Source: Physella acuta (Eukaryota; Mollusca; Gastropoda; Physidae). Taken from it: a stretch of DNA of 64,000 nucleotides. A model generated the notes under the pieces. The model searched no databases. It was given only the letters and a program-made list of their open reading frames with translations, and had not been told where the DNA came from. Made by a program: the position numbers and the translations under genes. The DNA is taken from assembly GCF_028476545.1 (NCBI RefSeq), contig NW_026732593.1:62001-126000 (forward strand). The letters are read 5' to 3'. This document shows, one piece after another, positions 1 through 11,474 of the stretch. Each line of letters opens with the position of its first letter. Within the stretch, counting starts at the first letter, position 1.

Positions 1-1797
1 GTACAACTCACCTATATATTGGCTCGTAACATTTCTAATGTTTAGCTAACATGTGGAGGTATTGAGAAAGCATCACTAATACACATACAATGGAATAATT
101 CAAACTTTTGGTGGCGTAAGCAGAAGGGGTGGGGGTGGTGTTAGAACACCCTATGGACACACACAATGAAATGTTTCTAACTTTAACTACAGCTATTGGT
201 GATCATGCGCTCGTGTTGCTTAATGTTTATTATTTGTTTTACAATGTATTTAATATTACTATTTGACCCCCCCCCCATGACAAATTTCAATGGCAACAAA
301 GGATGGTTTATGCTGGAATATATATACATAGTAATAGCAACTGTTTGAGTAAAATGGCGTTTAACAATATAATGTCAAAATACCCATGGTATTGATAAGG
401 TATATAATTAGTTACTGGTGTATGAATGGTCTGTAAGAGCCGGTACCTAACTTGAACAACCTTTGGTTTTGACGTTCTGAATGAAAAGTTGCCATTGACG
501 GAGCCCATTACAGCACAAGGAGCCCATTTGTTTTATCGGACGGCCAAATTTAATCTAGTCGTCAGGCGAACGTCAAGACCCGAGCACAAAGGCTCACCAC
601 CGCCACGGTAAGCAAGGGTCGCCATAAAACGCCGGGCTTCTAGCTAGTACAAGTGGTCATAAACAGGCGGTCGTGAAATCTTCACATCAAAGCCTCCCCC
701 CTCCTCCCCCCTCTCACAATACATAGGACACAGTGGAGCACTAGCGTTACGGACCTTTCATAAAACTCACTTCAAAGGATCCAGTATTGTTAACCACGAA
801 CGTACACCCATGACCAGTGTCCACTGCACAAGGTAGATAGAGGGCCCTTATCAAAAGTTAGTGACCGAACGAGGGGGGTCTTAGTGCCTGGATTAGGATA
901 AGGGCCTCTTGCGTGACAAGCTAGGCCGTGATAATCCCTAGGAATATTTTAAGCCAGTCGAGAACTTGATCAGCTTTCATTTGGTTTAAGGGACGGGCGT
1001 GGTGGGGAAGTGTGGAGTGGGTGAGGGGGGTGGGAGGGTTTAGCATGTACTAACAAGAGAAATTGTGTGTGTAGCGAAATTGATCAGGCTACAAAATGCG
1101 TGTCATACGGACATGCCAAGTAAAAGCTATTGAAAGAGAGACAAGTCTTGTCATAAGAATATTGTGTTGGGAGATGTAAGAAATGTAGCGAGGGGTTGTA
1201 ATGTGAGAAACCAATGTTTTATTTACCTGGGGAGGTGTGAAAAATAGAGAGCAGCTTGCGAGGGGTGAGAGGTGTGGCAAAAGGTGTATGGGATACCTGA
1301 AGGTTCAGACAAAAGACAGGGGAAAGAGGTGGAGAAACAGGTGAGGCTGAGTTTAAAGAAATATTTATCAAGGGGTCAAAGCGTAAACAACAATAGTTTC
1401 TTGATGAGGGGAGGGGTGGTCAGAAAATGGCGACCGGTGGGTGGGGGGCTGGATTACATTACAGGGTGATTACTCGTTTGTTTTAAGTTTTATAGTAATT
1501 TCATAATTTTTTTTTCAGAACAAAATCTCAGATATAAAGACAACTCGTGGCCTCTCTAACTATTTTAATTATATAAAAAATGGTACAGTAGGTATCCCAG
1601 GGTTCGTTGCGGGTGGGCTGACCTACATTCTAGCTCATCAAGTTAATCACCTTAAGTTTAGTCACTCGCGGGGGTAAGTGATTGTTAATGAGGGACGATT
1701 CACGCGCTACTGAGGCGCTCACACAGTGAAGCTCTTTGTTGTAAGGGCTGCCGGGCACACAGGGGGAACCTTAGCCATTGCAGCTGGATGTAGGCTT
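1..1797. other. No gene recognised
   Basis: AT-rich to mixed DNA with short C- and G-runs (269-276, 700-710, 1020-1035). No tandem repeat, transposon end or exon that I can support. Short frames in it have no recognisable content. Confidence 0.5.
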
Positions 1798-1925
1798 ACT
1801 AGTCAACGACTAGTGCTAGTCAGAGACTTGAGTGTGTGGCTAGTGCTAGTCAGAGACTAGAGTTTGTGGGATAGTCAGAGGCTAGTCGAGGTAGTGCTAG
1901 TCAAAAGCTAGAGTGTGACTAGTAC
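1798..1925 (+). repeat. GCTAGTCAGAGACTAG imperfect repeats
   Basis: Several copies of GTGCTAGTCAGAGACTAGAG, spaced about 36 bases, each partly self-complementary (CTAG). Confidence 0.65.
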
Positions 1926-2348
1926 AATAATCAATACATTAATCAATACATTAAAAACGCATATATGTAGCATGTCAATAGTAGTTTCTGCTACCACTAG
2001 GCGCGTGTTCTAGACTTACAAACTAGCCACACCAGATTACAAATCTGGTCTCTAGACTCCACTTAGCCTAGCCCACCACTTATTGAATGGAAGGAGAAAT
2101 GGATCTATAAACTACAGCTCCATAGTAGTTTCAGGAGAAAAAAAACAACTTAAAAATTGCATTTTAAAGAAATAGCTTTTGCATAATTCTAAGATAGAAG
2201 CGGAAAAATATAACTGAAATTAGAATTAGAAATTAGAGTACTAATTTTGAATAGTTACTTACCGCCGGAGTGTTGCATCATGGTAAATATCCACGTGATA
2301 GCTGATAATATCGACCTGTGGATGGAGACCAGAGGAAAAGTTGACGGA

Positions 2349-2505
2349 GTTGTTGATACACAGGATTAGATTATTGCGTGGGAGTGGGAGTGGTAACAAA
2401 TGATACGATTATTGTGTGGGAGTGGGGTGTGCGGGTAGCAACAAATGATTAGATTATTGCGTGGGAGTGGGGTGTGTGGGTGGCAACAAATGATAAGATT
2501 GTATC
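2349..2505 (+). repeat. ~58 bp tandem repeat, three copies
   Basis: ATTAGATTATTGCGTGGGAG, TGGGGTGTGTGGGTGGCAAC and AAATGAT recur three times with a few changes. Confidence 0.8.
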
Positions 2506-2810
2506 ACTAGGGCCATGGCTGTGGGGGCGGTAATGTATTATAATCCTCAAATTAACGGATACATCGGGAGAGATGTTTGGATCAAATATTTACAGGTTGA
2601 TATGTCAAGGTGCCACAGATCTGACATCAGGTCACCTGGCTTTGTTTTGGGTAATGATCGGTTAGCCGTACCACGTCATGTATCTTTGGCATCTAGAGAG
2701 CGGTAACACTAACCTTACGGTACGGCTAAACCAATGTTGTTTAGTGTGCAGGGAGTGATTGTAAAAGGTCGGTCCAGGCTTAACCCAACATTATGAAACA
2801 ATATAACGAC

Positions 2811-2998
2811 TGGTGTGGCCTAGCGGTAGAGCGATAGACTAGTTCAGATACAAGGGTCGAGTCTGTAGGTAACCAGATCTGATGGGTACCTGGCTCACGT
2901 TAGTGAAATACAGGCGGCTGGGCATTGTGCTGACCACACTATCCCATAGTAAGCAGAGGTCAATGAAACAGATAAACTCTAATACATCTGCCCAATGT
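2811..2998 (+). mobile_element. tRNA-derived SINE, family 1
   Basis: Box A region GGTGTGGCCTAGCGGTAGAG, then GATGGGTACCTGGCTCACGT, AGGCGGCTGGGCATTGTGCT, GACCACACT, and a tail GAAACAGATAAACTCTAATA then CATCTGCCC. Landmarks recur at 21520, 26712, 39731 and 40272. Confidence 0.8.
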
Positions 2999-2999
2999 G

Positions 3000-5295
3000 T
3001 GTTGGGTATGAACAGATGATGATGACTGACTGTGGCCCTCTGTACCTAAGTTAGCCATTGTGTTAGAGATAATCAGCCACGTTTTTAGACACAAAGCCAT
3101 ACCGATTCCAGATGTGTAATAATACCGACAACATCCAGTCCATGTCAATAAATTGTACTTGTATCAGCTAACATAAATCCGACGATGTGATTGATATTTG
3201 TCATATTGTTAAAATGTATTCTGCAGTAATATGCAAGACGGTGATTTTCAAGAACCAAATAAGGCAGTCATATTCAGCTGTCACGTGCAATCACATTTTT
3301 CAGTATGTAAGATCAGTCATATTTGAAGTTATCAATCAGTCATTTTTTAAATCCCATAGACCTCTTAAATAAAATAGACTGGGAGACTAAAAATTATTCA
3401 GTAAACACTAGCATCGGAAATCTCCGGACTATACCAAGTTATTTGTTGTGTAAATACCAACCCACCTGAATCTCGAACCCGCTGCTTCATAACTTATAGT
3501 GGAAGCCTGTAACATTATATGTAAGCCTACAGATTCCTTATCATAACTTATCGTGGTCATTTCAACATAATTTACCCGTACCCTTTAGCATTACGTGTCA
3601 TGGTCCTTTGACAATTATGAATGAGACCCTAAACATACCAGGATATCACAACGTCAAAAATATTCAACAACAAAAACCATATAACCTGATTTTTTTTTCT
3701 ACTTCACACAGCTGTTGCTTACTGTAGGCGTTTTAAAAACATTTCACGGCAGGATGTACCAAATAGTTATTCATTCGCATAATCGATTTAAACAACAACA
3801 ACATGAATCGCGCGATAAGGGAAGTAAAAGCTAGCTTTAAAAAAAAAATTCCGCGGTTCTATTAGAAATAAGAAAACGGATGAAGTGGCACGTTTCTGTT
3901 TTAATTTAAAGAAACAATAAAGCCCTCTTCACATGCACCTTTGATACCAATGTGAGGCGTGAAGAGCCCTTGATGTGCTTGCAAAACAAAGCGGTGGAGC
4001 GAGATCGAGAATCGATGTGTTGGGATTATGGCGACATATGTTTAATAAATCAGGCGGGGAGGAGGGGGAGTTGGGGCAGTCGTGGGCTGTCAGATAAACA
4101 TTGGTCTATCTCGTCATCCACGGGGGTGGCGGGGGGGGGGAGTAAACACCTGCAGTAACTTAGGTGATACCTGTAGGTAGCTGGTGTGTGGGTTATTGTA
4201 TACATCTACTGCGCATAATGAGATGTCATTTACAGCTTGCAAAATATAATGACATGTCATATAGCGCGAGTATGACATGACATTTAACCAAGTGTATGTT
4301 GTAAAGTTGAAATGACACACGAGTGTAAAACATGTCATTTCGTTAATAATTTAAGTCACAATATAAACCAGTGAGTACTTTACGCAACACAATAACTTAT
4401 AAAACATTTGGTCAATGTCGGTATGTGTTCATCCTTTAATGAAAGTTTGGTCATTTCACGTAAAACTAAATCATTCATCAAGTCAATGTGGTTTTAAGTG
4501 AGTCATTCAACAAAACATTTGATCATTTCACGAAATGCCAAATAATTTCACAAAACAATGAGTAATTTCCTAAATCCTATATTCAGTACGTACAACTCAA
4601 TTATAATGCCAATACCCCCCCCCTACCAATGGAATGGTGGCGTTACAGTTTTGGGTGCTTTAAAATTTTCTCCAACAACATCCCAAGTTAATAAACGGGG
4701 TGGTTATAATTCAACTCATAAAAACAAAAACAAAACTTGAGACATATAAATTTTAAAAAATCAAATGACAATGAGACTGAGATTTTGAAAGGTAACTTGT
4801 TATGAAAAGATATTTGATCTAAACTTTCGGTATAAGGTAAGGAACAGCTTACAATCCAAATTTACATGTACCATAAAATGAAAAATTTAAAAACACACAC
4901 ATAACGAAAGTAGGCCTACATAATGAAGTAAACTAGCAATGAGATCAAAATAATACAAATCCGACCGAGTTACAAGATTTCTGCACCTCTAATCCTGATG
5001 AGTATAGTGTGTGTGGGTTTGTGGATGTGTGTGTGTGAGTAGATCGTGTAGTGTAGTACTTTTAAGCAACGATGTACATGGAAGATCTAAAGGGCGTTAG
5101 GGTCCACCTTTAAAAAATGTGTACTTTAATCAAGCAGAAAACCACAAATGTCCCCCGGCCGATCGGTCAATGTCCCTGCATGCACCACTCAATCACATAC
5201 TCCAGTCAACTTGGTATGTGACCCTCCCGGTTCAGCTGTTTCAAACACCAACGTTACGCGGTGTAAAGTAAACCCTTATCCTAAACCAAGCCTTA
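3000..5295. other. No gene; loose ATGACATGTCAT and TCATTTCAC repetition
   Basis: About 4215-4570 holds scattered, partly palindromic copies of ATGACATGTCATA and GTCATTTCACGAAA. The rest is AT-rich without recognised features. Confidence 0.5.
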
Positions 5296-5304
5296 ACGGC
5301 AATT

Positions 5305-5411
5305 CAGTAGCGTAGGGGGGGGGGGGGGGGGGGAGACGACGACATATGGGGGGTGGGGTGCAAATCGAAAAGTTTTTTCCCAGGGCGCCGGGAAGGGTCG
5401 CTACGCCTCTA
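5305..5411 (-). mobile_element. C/G-run hAT MITE, short copy
   Basis: Ends CAGTAGCGTAGG and GGTCGCTACGCCTCTA around a long G-run. Flanks CGGCAATT and CGACAACT agree at 6 of 8 bases, a worn target duplication. It lies between two near copies of a local AACGGCAA / TAAACCCTA sequence. Confidence 0.7.
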
Positions 5412-5979
5412 CGACAACTTGATATCTAAACCCTACACCAAGCCATAACGGCAACTTGATATCTAAACCTGATTAATAGTTTAATTAAAAGAAAAGTAAA
5501 ACAAGATACACCCCGGCGAGTTTAGGTGTTATTGTTTGATGTAATCGCATTAACGCGGGGGATGTATCGACTACAGTATTACTGGGATGTATCGAGTATG
5601 GTATTACGAATCGATATATCTCCATTAAGAAAATGTAAAGCACCCCCGCAGAAGTGGTAATTAAAAGAGAAAAAATGCGACAACTGCGCGTATGTACAGG
5701 AAATCGAAAAAGTATTTTAAAATTTAAAACAAACTTCAGCTTTCTTTTAACATGTGTTGTAACGATATGGGTCTAGCCATTATGATTATAGGATCAGATG
5801 GTAATCCGGCATTTAAATTTACTTTGGGTTTCATTAAGAATATGATTAATAGGCTGGGGAAAAAAACGTAACTTTTTTTTGTTAAGTTTGTGAAGAGGGG
5901 ATGTTGGGTTTAAATTGAGAACATATTTAGTTAAATATGCTCTTGTTGAAAAGCAGACATTAGCAGTATTAGACCAGTT

Positions 5980-6405
5980 AGAAACAGGTAATACCTAGCT
6001 CTTACAAACAGGTAATTTACGTCTGATAAACTAGCTATTTAAATCTTACACCGTGTTTACACTTGCGACATGTATACTATACAAGTCTAGAAAAAAAAAT
6101 CGCAACAAAGTTGATGTAAGATGATAAAAAAAAAATTTCCCGCGAAACATGTGTACTTACTTGTTCCAAGTTTTTGTTTCTTTTTAGATATGTATGGTAT
6201 ACATGTCGCAAGTGTAAACGTGGTGTTAAAAACAGTGAAATCTACCTCTTGTGAGCATGTAATCTACGTCTTTAAGCAGGGCAATTTGAGTCTTAGATAA
6301 GACAATCTACTTCTGAGAAACAGGCAATTTATCTTTTTAGAAACAGACAATCTACTTTTGAAAAACAGGCTATTTTCCTTTTAAAAACAGGTAAAATCTA
6401 CCAAA
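5980..6405 (+). repeat. Degenerate ~27 bp tandem repeat interrupted by the MITE
   Basis: Loose repetition of GAAACAGGCAATTTA / TCTACTTTTGA-like units on both sides of 6049-6225. The copies are diverged, so the array is older than the insertion. Confidence 0.55.
6049..6225 (+). mobile_element. 177 bp MITE with ~37 bp inverted ends and TTA duplication
   Basis: Left CACCGTGTTTACACTTGCGA and its continuation CATGTATACTATACA are mirrored at the right by TGTATGGTATACATGTCGCA and AGTGTAAACGTGGTG. TTA occurs on both sides (6046-6048, 6226-6228), as expected of PIF/Harbinger-type insertion. It interrupts a degenerate tandem repeat of AAACAGGTAAT-like units. Confidence 0.75.
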
Positions 6406-6946
6406 TCGACTAATTAGACAGCTTAAAGAATAAGCTGATGACAATTGAAACAGGTCGCTATCAGTGTACCACCAATAACCACCCCGTCCTCCCCAACACA
6501 CACCATTTTTTATTAAAATTTTAGAATTTCATAACAATTTTCTGGTTGAAAGTGAAAGTTAATCATCCTAATCACCAATAAACAATTAACTATATATCAA
6601 TATATTACATTTAAACCTAGCATATTTCATTTTAATACACTTACTATCTCGCACTAACCCATCGAACCACTAGGTTAGATGCAACCGTAAATTGTAAATT
6701 CATTAATACATAAACGTAAACGGTTGTTTTTCTGCCGATTTCTTTGAGAGCTAATGGGCCCCGGGTTAGGACAGCCCTACCAGAAGAAAACACTCGGCGA
6801 TTATACAAGTTGGCCAACCCTCCAACAATAAAAATAACATCGAGGGCTTTATTTAAAAAAAAAGCCGAGGGCACCTATAATGAAATTCGACAAATAATAT
6901 ATCGCAGTGATTATTTTTCTGTCGGTGTTGAAGTAAGGGTCGAGTT

Positions 6947-7153
6947 TAGGACCTTCATAATAACAAGCTTTTAAATGCATTGAAAGTTTAGAACATAGAA
7001 CTCATTTTCTCTCTCTACCAAAAGCTTTAGGTCGCTCTTGAGATATTTTACATAGATCTAATTATTTTAGCGACCAAAGCTTTTACTAAATAGAGCAAAT
7101 CGGTTATATTTTCCAATATACAACGCATTAAAAGCTTGTTAATATAGGCCCTA
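6947..7153. mobile_element. Foldback (hairpin) element
   Basis: TAACAAGCTTTTAAATGCAT (6961-6980) is inverted at 7121-7141 (AACGCATTAAAAGCTTGTTA). A second inner inverted pair, AAAAGCTTTAGGTCGCT and AGCGACCAAAGCTTTT, lies inside. No gene. MITE-like. Confidence 0.55.
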
Positions 7154-7241
7154 CAGATTTTAAATTTTATATTGTCATAAATATAGTTTTAATTATTTAA
7201 TATAGATCTCAGCCTAATACATTGGTCAAATGTAACAAAAT

Positions 7242-7304
7242 ATCAGTAGTGTAGCTTCTTAATTGTATACTAGATCTATACAAATAAGAAGCTAGACTAC
7301 TGAT
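7242..7304. repeat. 63-base hairpin, 27 bp stem
   Basis: ATCAGTAGTGTAGCTTCTTA with TTGTAT pairs with ATACAAATAAGAAGCTAGAC and TACTGAT: 25 of 27 positions, around a 9-base loop. Size and loop resemble a small-RNA precursor, but a MITE relic is equally possible. Confidence 0.5.
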
Positions 7305-7974
7305 AAAATAATAAATATATCTAATAACAGTAAAAAATGAATACACATCAGTAACTTTAATCTTGACTAGATCTACTCGTTTTATGATATAATAGATCTA
7401 TATAGATCTAGTAATAGAATCTAGATCTAGATAAATCTAGATGTAGTACTCTTCGATGTACATATTAAATATTAAATTATTAGTTAATAATTAGTAAATT
7501 AATTAGTAATTAGATTCTATAGGCTGTCTAGTTTTAATAGTTTATTTATTTTGATCAGACTTAAATACTCACCAGAAAAGTCGCAAGTAATCCATCATCA
7601 TATGAGCCGCTACATGACAGGAGATTTTATTTTCTCATCAAGTCATTTGATTCCATCAAGTAATTCGAGACATTACGAGAGACAATCAAAACAACAGTTT
7701 GACCCGGTGTTGACACAAACAATTGCTAGGCCGGGTGGGAGTAAAAATTTTTAATCAACGGCCACAGCTGCACACGATGTTAACAAACAAATCTACAATA
7801 GTAATAGATTTACCACGGCCAGTGTTAACAATATTCCAATGAATAAACTGTTACGGTTAACCTTGAAGTTAACAAGCAATGACTAGACTGGACACTAGAC
7901 TATATCTAAATCTGATGTTACCAATCACCTGTTCAATGCGATGTTAAGAATCAACCGCAAGACTAAGTTTTAAC

Positions 7975-8475
7975 CACCGCGTACGGGTCGGCGAACAGCA
8001 CACGGCGAAGGTAAGACTAGTAGTAGTCGTACACATCCGATCCACTGTTTTGGTCAGTCGAGGCCGCAAAGCGAGAGGTCACTACCAATCTTGACGCGCT
8101 GTTTGTTTTACTACCGCCTTCCTCGCTCGGCGTGTTCTAGATTCTTCTACCTAACCTCCCAAACACACAGATTTATACTAGTATCTAGATCAATACACAA
8201 CAATTTGTCATAGAAAAATCACAATGGAAATACAGCGTGGAAATTTTTTTTGCGAAAATAAATCGAACACAGTCAACAATTCCCACACGTGTGTAGCTAG
8301 GATGACATTGACTAGCCTAGATTTATTTTGTGCCGCGAGATTTGATTGGTCGCCCGTGTACGAGTTCCCCCGCGGGCCCAATCGCCTGCGGCGTTTGTTG
8401 TGAAGTGACGGGCGGAATGCAAACATAGGCAGGCGCGGGGTGGAGTTTGGTAAAGTGTGTTTGCCGCGAAGATTT
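7975..8475. other. CpG-richer patch, possible promoter
   Basis: Two CpG-dense stretches (about 7977-8110 and 8330-8470) in otherwise AT-rich DNA, with ATTGG/CCAAT motifs (GATTGGTCGCC, CCAATCGCC). AAGGTAAGA at about 8008 is donor-like. No coding exon can be linked to it. Confidence 0.25.
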
Positions 8476-8721
8476 TGGTTGGATTTAACCGGCTGGTAAA
8501 CAAATATAGTGGAGATTAAATTAACCTTTTAATACATTTGTGATGGGGAGGGGGGGGGGGGGTGTAACACGACTTAATTGCAGCGTTTCAGCTGAGCTAA
8601 CCTGACGATTTGAGCGTCGTTACAGACGATAAACCATAACTGGAATATTGTATGGATAACCGAAGCAGATCGAAATGTATTTCTTATTTTTATAATTGTA
8701 ATCTATTTATGTAGCGAGTAT

Positions 8722-9033
8722 CAATAACGTCACTAATTGGGGGGGGGGGGATGGAGGTGCGGGCCGCACCTGGTCGCATAATCGAAAGGGGTGACACCAA
8801 AACAAAATATGGATAATTTTTTTTATGAGAAATCAGATTTTCCAAGTTTGTTTAATAGATTTTTTTTTTTAAAAGTTACATACATCGTTATCTACAAAAT
8901 GATATTCTCCAGCAAAGGGTGACACCAAATGGCCTAGATCTAGAGTTTTAATATATCATACAGATGGCGGAGGGGAAGGGGGTTGATTCCTGAGTTATCG
9001 CATTGGTAGTCTCCCGTCCTAGTGACGCCACTG
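8722..9033 (-). mobile_element. hAT MITE of the GTGACACC group
   Basis: The left end CAATAACGTCACTA and right end TAGTGACGCCACTG are inverted, with duplication GCGAGTAT / GCGAGTTT (8714-8721, 9034-9041; one mismatch). The interior repeats AAAGGGTGACACCAAA twice. Confidence 0.75.
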
Positions 9034-9298
9034 GCGAGTTTGACTAATGTTTTTTATTAACACAGAGAAGTTGCCCGCTACATCAACGAGTCAAATAAGA
9101 AGCTAGCCAATAATGACATATTTTCGTATTATTTATCAAAACACATATAGGCCTACGTAATTAAACATATATTTGAAGCTAAAATAACTTAAAATAGTGA
9201 AAGTTCAGTATGGTGAGTTTAAGGTTAAGTTATCGATAACATTTGCTCCCTGCATTTGAATAAATTAACATCTTTGCCGCGGTGCTGTTTATTTTGGT

Positions 9299-9346
<48 letters not shown>

Positions 9347-9361
9347 ACCACCACCACCACC
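9299..9361. repeat. (CA)n then (CCA)n microsatellite
   Basis: About 45 bases of CA followed by CCA trinucleotides. Confidence 0.97.
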
Positions 9362-9422
9362 AAAGCACTGTCACCGCGTGGACAGTTTGTGAAATCTACG
9401 GGTCAGCGGTCAGCATCGGACA

Positions 9423-9743
9423 ATGGAGGTGTGTAACCATTCTGTAGCCGTCACCCCACGGGTAGCGACAAACATTACGACACGTCCAGCACATGGGGGC
9501 CGGCGTCCACCCGGGCGTGACGGTGCTGGACCACCGAGGAGGATTTCTCACGCCAACACAAGGGCCAGGTACAAAACAGGTGGACTAATGGCTCCACGCA
9601 TGACTGAACACAGGCCTTGGCGACGTGCCCGCCCCGCTGGTCGAATAGGTAAAAACATAATAGGGAACAGAATCAGTCCCGGCGTTTCGTTTTCAATAAT
9701 TGAGCTGATTTCATCGACACATGGGATTGAACTCTCTTTATAA
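9423..9743 (+). CDS. Unrecognised 106-codon frame in a GC-richer patch
   Basis: I do not recognise this protein. The frame starts at Met in a fair context (GACAATGG). It is Arg/Pro/Gly-rich to about residue 78 and becomes AT-rich and hydrophobic near the end. The GC- and CpG-rich part (9360-9640) stands out from the flanks. AGGTAC and AGGTAA occur within it, so it could be a first exon cut by a splice donor rather than a whole gene. It follows the CA/CCA microsatellite. No motif, signal peptide or membrane segment is convincing. Chance is quite possible. Confidence 0.15.
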   Translation: MEVCNHSVAVTPRVATNITTRPAHGGRRPPGRDGAGPPRRISHANTRARYKTGGLMAPRMTEHRPWRRARPAGRIGKNIIGNRISPGVSFSIIELISSTHGIELSL

Positions 9744-10001
9744 ACTTTATTATTTAACTCTTATATACTTTAAAGTTTTGATAGAAAGTCGACCAGACAA
9801 TGCTCGCTCGTGTTGAGATTTTCTTTTTTACAATTACAGTTTTACAATTACAGCATTGTGTTTTAGGGTTAGGATTAGGGGTGGGTCAGATCTATGGTAG
9901 AATGTCAGGCAAGATATCTTTCAAACATTTATTTCATGGGGGGGGGGGGGAAGGGGGAGGGAGCCCTTAATGCTTCCGAGGAGGGGGAGACATTGGTTAA
10001 A

Positions 10002-10120
<119 letters not shown>

Positions 10121-10189
10121 TTTAAGATGGTTTACTTAGACATAATGAAACGTCAAATTTCGATTTGATTTTTAAACCTAATAAACCGG

Positions 10190-10870
10190 TAAACCGGGAG
10201 TGATTTCCCCTAAACTTTCTCGAATATTCTTATATAACACTACGGGGGATGGCAACTCTGGATATAGACAATATTTTAAATCCATTTTTAATTACTTAAA
10301 CTTTTTATAATAGAATAGAATCTCGTAGAAAAAAGAATTGCACACCAAGTGAACGTCAAACTAAATGTGCATAATAGTGTGCGATATTACTAGTACTTTA
10401 TAAATTCACATGCGGGTTTTGAGAAATCGGAAATAGCGTAAATTACTACTTCCGGTCAACGGAAATTACTCAAAATTTGATAGAAGGCAGAGAATTATAT
10501 TTTTTACTTATATGTGAAATTTCATTTATCTATCTGAAAAAGTACTCAAGTTATGGCTTTTGAAAAATTGAAAGTAGAAAAAGTTCCACTTCCGGTTATC
10601 GGAAATCGCTCAAAAGTTGATACAGATCTACAATTTTGATATAATACTGTTATATGAAATTTCATCAACCTAGCTGTAACGGTACTCAAGTTATCGTGTT
10701 TACAGACACACACACACAGAAACACACACACAGACATACGGACAAGATTGCAAAACTATGTTTTTCCGACTCAGGGAGCCCTAAAACGTCAAGATTTGCA
10801 AAAATCTCGATTTTTTTTTTGCACGATTACAAGACTTTCTCTATACTTCGTATATACGAGAAAGTAAAAA
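10190..10870 (+). mobile_element. Dispersed ~0.7 kb repeat, copy A
   Basis: Matches, in inverted orientation, the copy at 13815-14512. Landmarks in order: GGGAGTGATT next to CCCCTAAACTTTCTCG; two internal near-duplicate modules, each with CTTCCGGT plus CGGAAAT and CTCAAAA; a CA-rich simple repeat (10700-10735); and a terminal palindromic segment, ACTTTCTC-type sequence flanking TATATACGAAGTATA. Both ends carry ACTTTCTCG in opposite orientation, a very short inverted terminus. No transposase is present. Short open frames in both copies read alike but are composition artefacts of the repeat. Class unknown (MITE-like or LINE-tail-like). Confidence 0.7.
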
Positions 10871-11474
10871 CGACAAAATAGTTTTTTTAGTGGATTGGGT
10901 TGAGGGGGTATAAACTTATAACTAGAGCTGAGATAAATTTGGGATTAAAGAAAAATAATATTATACATATTATAAACAGCCTGATTAATGTGTTGAGTAC
11001 ATTGAGACACATAAAATCAAACATTCTTCCTTTTCAAATTTAAATAAGCGAACCTTTTTTTTTTAATTTTTTTTTCTAAGATTTTAATAAAATTTATTGT
11101 CAAAAGCTGCAATATGCATACATGAAAGAAAATAATAGTCTTGTTGAAGTAGTAAATTGTGAAAAATGTACTGCAAAAAAGATAAAACTGAGATCAATCG
11201 AACATGTTTAAATTTAAATAAAAAATTAATATATGTAAACAATAAAATATTTAGATCTTTATTGAACAGTGCTGATACGAATGACAAAAGAAATATGAAA
11301 CTTGTATTTTATAATTAAAGGTAGGTAGCAGTTATCCCTTTATATTAATTCTTTGTAGAAGATTTAGTCTGACTCCTTGTGTTGTTCCTAGTCGTAGATA
11401 ATGTTACAATAACATAATTGTATGAGTATCTACTTTTTTTCAATAAAAATGTCATTAGTTTTACTTTGGTGTAG

